64,000 bases of DNA from Agrobacterium vitis (GTDB lineage Bacteria; Pseudomonadota; Alphaproteobacteria; Rhizobiales; Rhizobiaceae): contig NZ_JACXXJ020000005.1 in the NCBI RefSeq assembly GCF_014926405.1, forward strand, positions 2,547,001 to 2,611,000, given 5' to 3'. Numbering within the stretch: the stretch's first letter is position 1; every line of letters begins with the position of its first letter. Below the pieces are notes generated by a model. That model was given only the letters and a program-made list of their open reading frames with translations. It was not told the origin of the DNA and made no database searches. A program made the position numbers and the translations under genes. This document shows, in pieces, positions 18,278-27,575 of this stretch.

Positions 18278-19663
18278 TTACAGCTTTGCCATGTATTTCG
18301 GCAGTTCAGCCACTGTCGGCACAACGATCAGCGTCTTGATGTCGCCGCGCTTGTAGGCGGCCAGGAAGCGCGGATATTCCTGGAACACCACGCAGCCACT
18401 GGAATCGCCGCGCACCCGTAGCAGGAATGTGTGGGTGAGGAAGCCATCGCGGCCATACATATTGTTGCCGCCAACCGGCGTCATGCGCAAGGCCTCGACA
18501 CCATGGAACAAGCTTTCGCGCAGGGTCAGCCGATAGATATTCGGCGGAGTCGCACCACGGTTCTTGATGTGGACGGAGCGTGGATTATCGCGATTTTCGC
18601 CGCGGCCTGAATGCGCCACCAGCTTTTCACCATTGGGCATATAGACCGTGGCGCTGGAAATATCATAGACGGCGACACCGCTGCCGCGACCGGGCAATGA
18701 GGCGCGCTTGCGGAAGATCGACGGGCTTTCATCGTCGTCCATCACCTCCTGTGAGCGAGCATAGGCCATCACTGTCTTCGGCGCGGTTTTTTCCGGTGCA
18801 GATTTCAGCGGAATGGTCTTCGGTTGCGGCCGGGCAGAGGTGTCTGTGTCGGCTTCTGTCTCAGGCTTAGGTGCAACCAGGACTTCACGGAAAGGATCGC
18901 TCTTGGGCCGGTTGATCGGCGCTGGCACCACACCCGGCAGCATGGCCACCTGCATTGGCTTGGCGGCGGCTGGCGGTTCAGCCGAAGCAATCGTCACGGG
19001 GCCAGCTTGTGGCGGAGCGACGGGATCGCGACCGCGGTCTGCGACCAGGGCGGTAGCGACCGGCTGCAATTGTGCAGACAACGGCTGGTTTATCTGTCCA
19101 AGTGGCGGCGCCGTCTTCAGGATCGCCTCAGCAATCTGCTGCGGCGGCATCGCGGTTGGTTGAACTGGCTGCGGCTTTGCCGCCACGGCCTCGGCGACCT
19201 GGCTGCCGGTATCGTTGCTCCAGCGCTGTGCCAATGCCCGCTCGGCAATGGAGACGGCCAGCGCCTGTTCGAGGATAGCGCGTCCTGCGAGGTCAAGTGG
19301 CCTGGAAACCGGAGTGGAAAGGGCCGCGATCTCGTGGCGGACCTGCGCCATCTTTTCCTTCACCACCTGGGCAGATCGGACTTCGTCCCGCCTTACAGCC
19401 GCGACAGGCGGCTTTGGCAAGACCAGGCTGTTGCGGAATTCCGCGGCCATATCCCTCGAAAAGGGAGAGGAGACAGAGGCTTGTGAAAATCCGACACCGT
19501 GCAGCGTGCTGAATGTCACGGCAATCCAAAGACCGGCGGCAAGGCTACCGCCGACGAGCGCCGCGCCGGACATCAGCCTGGGAACCAGGACGGATTTTGC
19601 GCGCCCGGGCCTACCAGTAACGGTTCTGCCAGTGCTGGGAAAGAAATCGACCGCGAACGCCAT
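18278..19663 (-). CDS. Membrane-anchored Tlde1/DUF2778-domain protein
   Basis: A protein of about 461 residues. One hydrophobic segment (about residues 32-55) is followed by a long proline/alanine-rich, low-complexity region (about 60-290). A C-terminal domain of about 150 residues matches the DUF2778 (Tlde1) fold, related to L,D-transpeptidases that act on peptidoglycan stem peptides. The conserved cysteine sits in RGDSSGCVVFQEY, and histidines occur in LFHGVEALR and LTHTFLL. The layout suggests anchoring in the inner membrane with the enzyme domain in the periplasm. A GTG at 19669 is an alternative start. No immunity-protein or type VI gene is adjacent, so a housekeeping cell-wall role is as likely as a toxin role. 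Confidence 0.75.
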   Translation of the reverse strand: MAFAVDFFPSTGRTVTGRPGRAKSVLVPRLMSGAALVGGSLAAGLWIAVTFSTLHGVGFSQASVSSPFSRDMAAEFRNSLVLPKPPVAAVRRDEVRSAQVVKEKMAQVRHEIAALSTPVSRPLDLAGRAILEQALAVSIAERALAQRWSNDTGSQVAEAVAAKPQPVQPTAMPPQQIAEAILKTAPPLGQINQPLSAQLQPVATALVADRGRDPVAPPQAGPVTIASAEPPAAAKPMQVAMLPGVVPAPINRPKSDPFREVLVAPKPETEADTDTSARPQPKTIPLKSAPEKTAPKTVMAYARSQEVMDDDESPSIFRKRASLPGRGSGVAVYDISSATVYMPNGEKLVAHSGRGENRDNPRSVHIKNRGATPPNIYRLTLRESLFHGVEALRMTPVGGNNMYGRDGFLTHTFLLRVRGDSSGCVVFQEYPRFLAAYKRGDIKTLIVVPTVAELPKYMAKL

Positions 19664-20167
19664 ACTCACAACTCGTACCCAAACAGCCGGTCAGCGGCTG
19701 GCGGCTCAACGCCGCAACTTTTTACCAAGGCTGGAGGATATCCAAGCATCCCCGCCTTCAAGAGAGTGCAACTGTCCCAAATGCATGCCGCGCCTGAGAC
19801 CATTGCCCTGAAGATCCGGTCCAGAAGACCCAGTCCATCGGCAACAAGCGCCGACTGTCTTTAAAGGATGAAGAAACTTGGTAACCAAAGGGTTTACAAA
19901 ACCCGGTTTTTATCATCGCAATGTCTCATATTCACGCGAATAGAGGAAACGCCACGGATTTACGGCATTTTTAACGCTGCGCGCAGGCGCAAGCCTTTAA
20001 GACGGAACTGCCCGAAACTACCGGATAAGGCGTAGGACCAAAACGTCAGGACGCCCAGCGCATCGACATGGACCTGCGCCTGATCTTCAATATTATCAAA
20101 TACTTGAAAGACAAGAAAAGAAAGGGATACACCATCCAGCGGCCCAAAGCAGCTCCCCGGCGAACAG
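19664..20167. other. Intergenic region without recognised gene
   Basis: About 500 bases upstream of the Tlde1-type gene. Short frames exist on both strands, but none has protein-like composition. It probably holds the promoter of the minus-strand gene; I see no RNA gene. Confidence 0.5.
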
Positions 20168-20193
20168 CAAAACGGGGAGCTTGATGCTCCCCG
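20168..20193 (-). terminator. Intrinsic terminator of the PilZ-like gene
   Basis: A perfect 8-bp stem (CGGGGAGC at 20173-20180 with GCTCCCCG at 20186-20193) has a 5-base loop and is followed on the minus strand by TTTTGC. It lies about 80 bases after the PilZ-like stop codon. Confidence 0.8.
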
Positions 20194-20271
20194 CCAATGC
20201 GTCTGGTATTTAATGTTTGGTACGCTACCGTACAAAGCGCTGGCTGGCCGAAATTGCTACGCCTGCTGTCA

Positions 20272-20679
20272 TTACCAGGTGCGGACATCCAGAACGCGGT
20301 CACGATGGGCCGGATGGGTGCTGAACACGAAGATCCGATCCAGTTCCTTCTGGGTCAACAACCGCAAGAAACGAATCTCGGCAGTATTGTTGGGGAAGGT
20401 CTTCATCAACAACCCGCCCACCTTGTTGATGCGGGCATCGGGAATGTCCAGATAGAATTGCTTGGGAAGATTGAACTGCGTCAGCAGCGAAATGACGGCG
20501 CCACTCTGAGAAATACGGATAATGTCACATCGGCGCGACGCCATATGGCTCATGCCTTTTTCGGTATATTCCAGGCGCCCGGAATTCATGGTGTCTTCCA
20601 TGCGAAACCGGCCTTCCCGGTCATACATGAAGGACTCTTCCCTGCGCAGGTAATTTGATTGACCAGCTGCCGTATTCAT
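20272..20679 (-). CDS. PilZ-like domain protein
   Basis: A protein of about 135 residues resembling a single PilZ domain, the fold that binds cyclic-di-GMP and often links it to motility or envelope functions. The core is SRRCDIIRISQSGAVISLL followed by beta-strand-rich sequence (FYLDIP). Paired arginines precede the strand, but the usual (D/N)xSxxG motif reads RISQSG here, with Arg in place of Asp/Asn, so ligand binding is uncertain. The ATG at 20679 is preferred; a GTG at 20712 would add 11 residues. It is a single gene with its own terminator. Confidence 0.65.
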   Translation of the reverse strand: MNTAAGQSNYLRREESFMYDREGRFRMEDTMNSGRLEYTEKGMSHMASRRCDIIRISQSGAVISLLTQFNLPKQFYLDIPDARINKVGGLLMKTFPNNTAEIRFLRLLTQKELDRIFVFSTHPAHRDRVLDVRTW

Positions 20680-20817
20680 AACGCCTACCCCATTCACGCC
20701 CTCACTGGACACAGGCTAGGGGAACGAACTTAACAGAAAATGGATAAACCGGCCTGCCCGCCCCCTTGGCGAGCCTGCCTTTTTTACCATAGTTAATGCA
20801 TGGGAAATCAAACCCGA

Positions 20818-21906
20818 TCAACGCTTGTAGCTTTGCCCCTGCGCATCAAAAAGATGTAGCTTTTCACCCTCTGCGGCAAAGCGCAGCCGTTCGCCCCTGG
20901 CAACCTTGGCAATGCCCGGCAGTTTCACCACCACCGGCTGCCCCTCGACCGGGCCGTCGACATAGAGCATTGTCACCTCGCCCAAGGCCTCGACCAGGGA
21001 GACGGTGCCTTCAAACAGCGCCGGACCTTCGGCGGCAATGGTCAAATCCTCCGGCCTTACCCCGAAACTGGCCGCCTTGCCTGCATCTTCTGTAGGCACA
21101 GCAATCGGCACCGACAGGGTTGAGCGATCCTTGAGCGCGATGCGCGTTTCAGACCCGGCCTCGACGATAGTGGCCGGCAGGATGTTCATGGCGGGCGAAC
21201 CGATGAACTGGGCAACGAACAGATTGGCGGGGCGCTCGTAAAGCTCCAGCGGCGCGCCGACCTGTTCGATCCGGCCCGCCGACAACACGACAATCCGGTC
21301 GGCCAGCGTCATCGCCTCGACCTGATCATGGGTGACATAGATCATCGTGGTATCGGACATCTGTTCGTGCAGACGGGCGATTTCAATCCGGGTGGCGACG
21401 CGAAGGGCTGCATCGAGATTGGAGAGCGGTTCGTCGAACAGAAAGACTTTCGGATCGCGGCAGATCGCCCGGCCAATGGCCACACGCTGGCGCTGGCCGC
21501 CCGACAGTGCCTTGGGCAGTCGGTCGAGATAGGGCTCCAATTGCAGGATAGCGGCGGCGGCGCGCACCCGCCGTTCGATTTCCTGTTTGTTTTCACCGGC
21601 GATCCGCATGCCGAAAGCCATGTTGTCATAGACGGTCATATGCGGGTAGAGCGCATAGGACTGGAAGACCATGGCAATGCCGCGCTTGGAGGGCGGCACG
21701 TCATTGACGATCTGGTCGTCAATGCGCATCTCGCCGCTGGTAATATCTTCCAGTCCGGCAATCATCCGCAAAAGCGTGGATTTGCCGCAGCCGGACGGAC
21801 CGACAAACACCACGAACTCGCCCTTGGCGATGTCTAGGTCGATGCCGTGCAGCACCTTGACCTGTCCATAGGCCTTGCGAATGTCTTTCAGGACCAAGCT
21901 TGCCAT
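20818..21906 (-). CDS. aglK: Alpha-glucoside ABC transporter ATP-binding protein
   Basis: A 362-residue ATPase of the MalK/UgpC group that powers sugar import from the cytoplasmic face of the membrane. Walker A (GPSGCGKSTLL), the ABC signature (LSGGQRQRVAIGR), Walker B (VFLFDEP) and the switch histidine (YVTHDQ) are intact. The C-terminal 120 residues form the TOBE-type regulatory domain. The ATG at 21906 (MASLVLKDIRK) follows GGGGAGGACA directly; the longer frame to 22077 is not supported. It is the last gene of the aglE-F-G-A-K series, matching the gene order known from Sinorhizobium and Agrobacterium. Confidence 0.93.
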   Translation of the reverse strand: MASLVLKDIRKAYGQVKVLHGIDLDIAKGEFVVFVGPSGCGKSTLLRMIAGLEDITSGEMRIDDQIVNDVPPSKRGIAMVFQSYALYPHMTVYDNMAFGMRIAGENKQEIERRVRAAAAILQLEPYLDRLPKALSGGQRQRVAIGRAICRDPKVFLFDEPLSNLDAALRVATRIEIARLHEQMSDTTMIYVTHDQVEAMTLADRIVVLSAGRIEQVGAPLELYERPANLFVAQFIGSPAMNILPATIVEAGSETRIALKDRSTLSVPIAVPTEDAGKAASFGVRPEDLTIAAEGPALFEGTVSLVEALGEVTMLYVDGPVEGQPVVVKLPGIAKVARGERLRFAAEGEKLHLFDAQGQSYKR

Positions 21907-21983
21907 TGTCCTCCCCCTCCTCGTTTTTGGATCTGTCCGGCTCGCCATGAGCCGGACAGGTGACCGTTTGTTAGTTTTACCGT

Positions 21984-23636
21984 TTAACCGCGACCGAACC
22001 AGGCGCCCCAGGCCGGAAGGCTGATCTTGCCACCTGCGACACTCCCGGCAAAACCATGGCCCTCCAGAGCCTGCCAATTTCCATCCGGCAAAGACAGTTC
22101 AGCCGGTTCGGCGGACATGTTGAAGCCACACAATACCGTCTCTCCATCAAGGCTGCGGGAATAGACGAGGTCAGTCTCCGTCACCGTATGGAAGGCGATC
22201 TCGCCCTTGATCAGCGCTGGCTGCGTTCTGCGGAAATGCAGGAAACGCCGATAGTGTTCCAGCACGCTGTCATCATGCCCCTCCTGGACATGAACAGCGT
22301 TGAGGCTGTGCTCGACCGGGATCGGCAACCAGGTCTTGTCGGCGGCGCTGAAACCGGACTGCTTGGCCAGCGTATCCCAGACCATCGGCGTGCGGCAACC
22401 GTCGCGCCCCTTGAATTCCGGCCAGAACTGGATGCCGTAAGGGTCCTGCAGATCCTCGAAGGAGATATCGGCTTCGGTCAACCCCAATTCCTCGCCCTGA
22501 TAGATGCAGACCGAACCACGCTGGGTCATCAGCAGTGCGGCCATCTGCTTGGCGAAAGCAGCACGGTCGGCAACGTTGGCGCCCCAGCGGCTGACATGGC
22601 GCACAACATCATGGTTGGAAAACGCCCAGCAAGCCCAGCCCTCAGGGGCGGCATCCTGGAAGGCCTTCTGGGTATTGGCCACCAGCGCCGGCGTCACAGG
22701 GTCAGGCGCGAGGAATTCGAAGGCATAGCACATCTGCATCTTGTCGCCGCCGGACGTATACTGCCCGGCGATTTCCAGCCCGTATTGGCTGTCCCCGACT
22801 TCGCCAACGGCGGCAATCGCTGGAAACTCATCCAGCACGGAGCGAAAGCGCTTGAGGAATTCCAGGTTCTCCGCCTGGTTCTTGTCGTAGATATGCTCTT
22901 GGAAATTATAGGGATTGACCGCCGGTGCCGTCGCCGCATTGCGCCGTTCAGGGTCGAGCGCCGGATTGTCGCGCAGACCCAAGTCATGAAAGTAAAAATT
23001 GATGGTGTCCAGGCGGAACCCGTCAACGCCACGCTTCAACCAGAACCGCACGGCATCCAGCACCGCCTCCTGCACATGCGGATTATGCATGTTGAGATCG
23101 GGCTGCGAGGTCAGGAAGTTGTGCAGGTAATATTGCATCCGGCTCGGGTCCCATTGCCAGGCGGACCCACCGAAAATCGACAGCCAATTGTTCGGCGGTG
23201 TGCCATCGGGCTTCGGATCGGACCAGACATACCAGTCGGACCTGGCATTGATGCGGCTGGAACGGCTTTCGACAAACCATGCATGCTGGTCGGAGGTGTG
23301 GGAGATCACCAGGTCGATCATCACCTTGATGCCGAGGCGATGGGCTTCGGCAATCAGTGCGTCGAAATCGTTGAGCGTGCCGAACATTGGATCGACATCG
23401 ACGTAATTGGACACGTCATAACCAAAGTCCTTCATCGGCGAGGTGAAGAACGGTGAGATCCAAATCGCATCGGCACCGAGGCCTGCCACATGCGGCAGGC
23501 GGGCGGTGATGCCTTTCAGGTCGCCAATACCATCGCCGTTGGAATCCTGGAAAGAGCGGGGATAAATCTGATAGATGACCGCGCCGCGCCACCAGTCCTT
23601 GTCCGGCATTGCGACACTATCGGAAGCAGCAGTCAT
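21984..23636 (-). CDS. aglA: Alpha-glucosidase, GH13 family
   Basis: A 550-residue glycoside hydrolase of family 13 (oligo-1,6-glucosidase/alpha-glucosidase group) that would cleave imported sucrose, maltose, trehalose-like or other alpha-glucosides in the cytoplasm; no signal peptide is seen. The catalytic triad is recognisable: the nucleophile Asp in GFRLDTINFY, the acid/base Glu in VGEVGDS and the third Asp in FSNHDVVRH. The (beta/alpha)8 start VIYQIYPRSFQDSNGDGIGD is typical. The ATG at 23636 is preceded by AGAGGA. It sits between the permease and ATPase genes, so uptake and hydrolysis are coordinated. Confidence 0.94.
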   Translation of the reverse strand: MTAASDSVAMPDKDWWRGAVIYQIYPRSFQDSNGDGIGDLKGITARLPHVAGLGADAIWISPFFTSPMKDFGYDVSNYVDVDPMFGTLNDFDALIAEAHRLGIKVMIDLVISHTSDQHAWFVESRSSRINARSDWYVWSDPKPDGTPPNNWLSIFGGSAWQWDPSRMQYYLHNFLTSQPDLNMHNPHVQEAVLDAVRFWLKRGVDGFRLDTINFYFHDLGLRDNPALDPERRNAATAPAVNPYNFQEHIYDKNQAENLEFLKRFRSVLDEFPAIAAVGEVGDSQYGLEIAGQYTSGGDKMQMCYAFEFLAPDPVTPALVANTQKAFQDAAPEGWACWAFSNHDVVRHVSRWGANVADRAAFAKQMAALLMTQRGSVCIYQGEELGLTEADISFEDLQDPYGIQFWPEFKGRDGCRTPMVWDTLAKQSGFSAADKTWLPIPVEHSLNAVHVQEGHDDSVLEHYRRFLHFRRTQPALIKGEIAFHTVTETDLVYSRSLDGETVLCGFNMSAEPAELSLPDGNWQALEGHGFAGSVAGGKISLPAWGAWFGRG

Positions 23637-23712
23637 GAGTATCTGTCCTCTTGGAAATTTAGGCCTGTTGGGGATTTAGGGAGGAAGGAAAAACAAGCCG
23701 TCGAAAACGCGA

Positions 23713-24858
23713 TCAGCCACCCTTGACGGACCCGGCCAGCAGACCGCGCACCAGATAGCGTTGCAGCACGAAAAACACCAAAAGCGGCACGATAATGGTG
23801 ATGAAGGCGGAGGCCGTGAGAATTTCCCAATTAGCGCCGCGCGAGCCGAGCAGGTTGACGAGGCGGCCGGTCAGCACCAGTTCATCATTGCCGGTCCCCA
23901 GAAACACCATGGCGACCAGCAGGTCGTTCCAGGTCCACAGAAACTGGAAGATCGCGAAGGACGCCAGCGCCGGATAGGACAGCGGCAGCACGATCTTGAT
24001 GAAGATCTCGAAATCGCTGGCACCGTCGACCCGCGCCGATTCCATGATTTCGCGCGGCAGACCAGCGATGTAGTTGCGCAGCAGATAGATGGCGAGTGGC
24101 AAACCAAACCCCATATGTGCCAGCCAGATGCCAAGATAGGTCTTGGACGGCACCCCGAAGAACGCCCCGACGTCATTATAGATCCGCAAAAGCGGGATCA
24201 GCGACATTTGCAGCGGCACGACCAGCAGGCCGACAATACCGGCAAGCAGCAGTGAGCGCCCCGGAAACGGCATCCAGGCCAGCGCATAGGCGGCAAAGGC
24301 GGCCACAAGAATGGGAATAATAGTGGCGGGAACGGCAACCGTCAGCGAATTGATGAAGGATTTGCCAATGCCCTCGGCATTCAACACCGTTCGGTAATTA
24401 TCGAGACTGAAACGTGGCGGCTGCTGAGAGGTGAAGAAAATCCGCTGGCCGCGTGATCCCTCGAAGGACGCATTCGAGCTCAGCTTGAAGGTGCCATCTG
24501 CGGCCACCGTCAACGTTTGGCCGTCCTTGAGCTGGGCTGTCGCACCGGCTTCGAATTCCTCCGGCTTCAGGCTGGATGTTCCGAATGCACTGACCGTGCC
24601 GGACCCGCCCTCCAGCACATTGCCGGATATTACGTAAGCTGCGCCCTCCTGGCGCTGCGCTTCGCCACCGGGGGCGCGAAAAATGCCTTTCTGGCTGGAA
24701 CTGGTCAGCGCCGTCCACCAGCCGGAGGCGACGATCTGGTTCTTGTCGCGCAGGGACGTCACCAGCAGGCCGATGGTTGGGATGGTCCAGACCAGCACCA
24801 GCAGCAAGACAGTCGTATGAACCGCAATATTCAGCGGAGAGAGAACCCGTGTGCGCAT
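23713..24858 (-). CDS. aglG: Alpha-glucoside ABC transporter permease
   Basis: A 381-residue inner-membrane permease of the MalG type. After the first membrane helix (about residues 14-36) there is a soluble insert of roughly 110 residues, rich in small and polar residues, before the remaining five helices. This is why the protein is about 100 residues longer than ordinary MalG relatives. The EAA loop that docks with the ATPase is visible as ESARVDGASDFEIFIKIVLPL. The ATG at 24858 has GGGAGG 8 bases upstream; it begins one base after the aglF stop codon. Confidence 0.92.
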   Translation of the reverse strand: MRTRVLSPLNIAVHTTVLLLVLVWTIPTIGLLVTSLRDKNQIVASGWWTALTSSSQKGIFRAPGGEAQRQEGAAYVISGNVLEGGSGTVSAFGTSSLKPEEFEAGATAQLKDGQTLTVAADGTFKLSSNASFEGSRGQRIFFTSQQPPRFSLDNYRTVLNAEGIGKSFINSLTVAVPATIIPILVAAFAAYALAWMPFPGRSLLLAGIVGLLVVPLQMSLIPLLRIYNDVGAFFGVPSKTYLGIWLAHMGFGLPLAIYLLRNYIAGLPREIMESARVDGASDFEIFIKIVLPLSYPALASFAIFQFLWTWNDLLVAMVFLGTGNDELVLTGRLVNLLGSRGANWEILTASAFITIIVPLLVFFVLQRYLVRGLLAGSVKGG

Positions 24859-24859
24859 C

Positions 24860-25870
24860 TCAATGGCCTCCCATTTCCCGGCGTGCATTGCGGATATTCC
24901 AGATCATGATCGGCACCACCATCAGCATGATGACAACGGCAATCGCAGCACCCCGGCCGAAATCCCCGCCACCTCGGAACATCCAGTCAAACATCAGGTT
25001 GGCAAGAACCTGGGTCTGCCATTGGCCATTGGTCATCGCCAGCACGATATCGAAAACCTTCAACACCAGGATGGTGATCGTCGTCCAGACCACGGCAATC
25101 GTACCCCAGATCTGCGGCACCTTGATCTTCATGAAAATCTGCCAGGGATTGGCGCCATCGATCACCGCAGCCTCGATGGTTTCCTCAGGAATACCGCGCA
25201 AGGCCGCCGACAGCAGCACCATGGCAAAACCGGTCTGAATCCAGATCAGGATGACCATCAGGAAGAAATTGTTCCAGAACGGCAGGGAAATCCAAACCTG
25301 CGGTGTGCCGCCGAACCAGACGACAATGGCGTTGAGAAGGCCGATCTGCTCGGCATTGGCGTCGCGGTAATCATAGACGAATTTCCAGATGACCGAGGCG
25401 CCGACAAAGGAAATCGCCATCGGCATGAAGATCAGCGACTTGGCGATGTTGCCCCACCAGCTCCGGTCCGTCAGCGCCGCGATGACAAGGCCGAACAGGG
25501 TGGCGCCGGTCGGCACCACGATCAGCCAGAGGATATTGTTGAAGATCGATTCCCGGAATTCACGGTCGAAAATCATCCAGCGGTAATTGTCGAGACCGAC
25601 AAACTGGGTCCCGGAACGGTCATAGACCGAATAGGCAATCGACGAAAACAGCGGATAGACCAGATAGATGCCGAGCGACAGCAGCGCGGGGCCGAGAAAC
25701 AGCCAGGGCCGGATCTGGCCAGCAATCCGCAGATTGCGGGAGGCGCGGGAAAGATCCGGGATATTGGCGGGAAACAGCCGGTCGAGAATAAGGTTCGACC
25801 CGAAGAAATAGGCAAGCGCCGCACCCACGCCGATAACGATGGTGATCAATGCGTATAAAAGCTGTTCCAC
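24860..25870 (-). CDS. aglF: Alpha-glucoside ABC transporter permease
   Basis: A 336-residue permease of the MalF type, forming the channel heterodimer with AglG. An N-terminal helix (about 3-25) precedes a polar stretch and six further membrane helices; the EAA loop reads ETIEAAVIDGANPWQIFMKI. Translation appears to start at GTG (25870), with GGAGG about 8 bases upstream. The gene follows aglE after 86 bases. Together with AglE, AglG and AglK it makes a complete importer. Confidence 0.92.
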   Translation of the reverse strand: MEQLLYALITIVIGVGAALAYFFGSNLILDRLFPANIPDLSRASRNLRIAGQIRPWLFLGPALLSLGIYLVYPLFSSIAYSVYDRSGTQFVGLDNYRWMIFDREFRESIFNNILWLIVVPTGATLFGLVIAALTDRSWWGNIAKSLIFMPMAISFVGASVIWKFVYDYRDANAEQIGLLNAIVVWFGGTPQVWISLPFWNNFFLMVILIWIQTGFAMVLLSAALRGIPEETIEAAVIDGANPWQIFMKIKVPQIWGTIAVVWTTITILVLKVFDIVLAMTNGQWQTQVLANLMFDWMFRGGGDFGRGAAIAVVIMLMVVPIMIWNIRNARREMGGH

Positions 25871-25956
25871 GGACCCGGCCTCCCAACCCGTCTGATCGAT
25901 ATGGACGCCAGGTACCGCAGCAGTTTCAGGCTGCGATACCCCGCGCTATTGCGCTG

Positions 25957-27315
25957 TTATTTCAGGCCGTCCCAGGATTTCTGGATGCCCTTGGCAACTT
26001 CGTCGGCGGATTTGCCGCCGGCATAATCGACCATGGCGGTCCAGAAGGCACCTGCACCGATCTTGCCCGGCATCAGGTCGGAACCATCAAACCGGAACGT
26101 CGTGGCGTCGAGCAGGATCTTGCCCTGTTTCTTCAAGGGGTCGTTGGCATAGGTTTCCTGGTTGGCCGCCTTAAAGGCGGTCAGGAAGCCGGATTGCGCC
26201 ATCCAGACCTCATGGGCGATCGGGGTTTTGATGAAGTCGATAAAGGCACGCGCACCGGGCGAATCCTTAGTGATCATCGCCAGGGTGCCAGCACCCTCTA
26301 CCGGATTGCCGAGTTCCGGCTTGCTGGCATAATTCGGGGTCGGGAAGAAATCGACATCCTGGCCAACGACCGTACCTTGCGGGAAGAAGGACGGAATGAA
26401 GGATGCCTGATGATGCAGGTAGCATTTCGGCGGAGAGGTAAACAGGCCCTTCGGACTATCGCGGAAATCGGTGGAGGCCACGCCCGCCGCGCCGCCATCG
26501 ACGAATTTCGGATTGCGCGAGAACCAGCCATAATCCTCGATGGCCTTGACCACTTGCGGATCGTCGAACTTGATTTCGTTCTTCACCCACTTATCGTAGA
26601 CATCAGCCGGATAGAGCCGCAGCATCATGTCTTCGACCCAGTCGGTCGCGGGCCAGCCGGTCGCACCGCCGGACCCAAGCCCGATGCACCAGGGGGTGCC
26701 GCCATCGGCCGCGATCTTTTCGGTCAGCGCCTTCAACTCTTCCATCGACTTGGGCACATCATAACCCGCATCCTCGAAATTCTCAGGCACATACCAGATC
26801 AGCGATTTGATATCGATCTTGTAGGGGAAGCCATAGATCTGCGGCTTGCCGTCCTTGCCCTTGAAGGTGGAAAGATCAACCCAGGACTGACCGGCGGAGA
26901 AATTATCCTTCAGCCACGGCCCATTCTCTTCACCCAACGGCGTCAAAGCACCCTTGGAGGCGAGATCGGCGACCAGACCGGGCTGGGCGAGAATGGCGAC
27001 ATTGGGCGGGCTGCCCGCCTGGGTATCGATGACGATCTGCTGCTCGTAGTTTTCCGAGGAGGAATATTTCACGTCGGCGCCAGTGGCCTGACGGAAATAG
27101 TCGAGCACGCTTTCAAACAGCGCCTGATCTTCGCCACGCCAGGGGCCGAAAATCGTAATGGTCTGGCCCTTTAACTGGTGAGACTTGGAGAATTCCTCAT
27201 AGCTCTTCCAGTTGAACCTTGCATCTTCTCCCGGCTTGAACTTCAGCTCGGCGCTGTTTGCGCCGCCTGCAACCAGGCATAAAGCGGCAATCCCCATAAG
27301 CAGATGTTTTTTCAC
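25957..27315 (-). CDS. aglE: Alpha-glucoside ABC transporter substrate-binding protein
   Basis: A periplasmic binding protein of 452 residues with a clear Sec signal peptide (VKKHLLMGIAALCLVAGG, cleavage after about residue 22, near NSA-EL). The mature protein has the extracellular solute-binding family 1 pattern (TITIFGPWRGEDQALFESV near the N-terminus). The start is a GTG at 27315 with GGGAGGA about 6 bases upstream; the longer frame to 27465 runs through the operator region and is not used. It is the first gene of the agl operon, transcribed divergently from aglR. Confidence 0.92.
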   Translation of the reverse strand: MKKHLLMGIAALCLVAGGANSAELKFKPGEDARFNWKSYEEFSKSHQLKGQTITIFGPWRGEDQALFESVLDYFRQATGADVKYSSSENYEQQIVIDTQAGSPPNVAILAQPGLVADLASKGALTPLGEENGPWLKDNFSAGQSWVDLSTFKGKDGKPQIYGFPYKIDIKSLIWYVPENFEDAGYDVPKSMEELKALTEKIAADGGTPWCIGLGSGGATGWPATDWVEDMMLRLYPADVYDKWVKNEIKFDDPQVVKAIEDYGWFSRNPKFVDGGAAGVASTDFRDSPKGLFTSPPKCYLHHQASFIPSFFPQGTVVGQDVDFFPTPNYASKPELGNPVEGAGTLAMITKDSPGARAFIDFIKTPIAHEVWMAQSGFLTAFKAANQETYANDPLKKQGKILLDATTFRFDGSDLMPGKIGAGAFWTAMVDYAGGKSADEVAKGIQKSWDGLK

Positions 27316-27406
27316 GAAAGTCCTCCCTTTATTCAATATCCCAACGTCTGTTTCCATGGCCTGTTTCCCGAGCTGGGACGATCCTGCCATCGCCATCATC
27401 CAGCTT

Positions 27407-27420
27407 CCAAAGCGCTTTGG
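27407..27420. promoter_or_regulatory. LacI-type operator O1 in the aglE-aglR control region
   Basis: CCAAAGCGCTTTGG is a perfect 14-bp palindrome with the central GCGC typical of LacI/GalR operators. It lies about 90 bases before the aglE start, just downstream of a possible -35 element (TTGACT, minus strand, 27455-27450). AglR is the likely ligand-responsive repressor. Confidence 0.72.
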
Positions 27421-27575
27421 TGGGCAAACATCTCTATTGCACGTGGCAGAGTCAAGCCTTTTCAAAAAGACGAAACCATTCTGTCTCCTTAAAAATGGAG
27501 CAGCGACCGGTTTGGGAAAGGGATTGGGTTTAAAAATAGATTTTCGATTTGCAGCCCGCGCCTCTGCTGATAATT

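Noticed and set aside
19960..20303. Short minus-strand frames downstream of the PilZ-like gene
   Set aside because: They read through the intrinsic terminator at 20168-20193 and lack protein-like composition.
22056..23456. 466-codon open frame on the plus strand opposite aglA
   Set aside because: It lies wholly within the aglA gene, whose GH13 catalytic motifs are clear. The opposite frame shows no recognisable domain.
25849..27174. 441-codon open frame on the plus strand opposite aglE/aglF
   Set aside because: It is a shadow of high-GC coding DNA: aglE and aglF on the minus strand have signal peptide, family motifs and ribosome-binding sites, while this frame has none.
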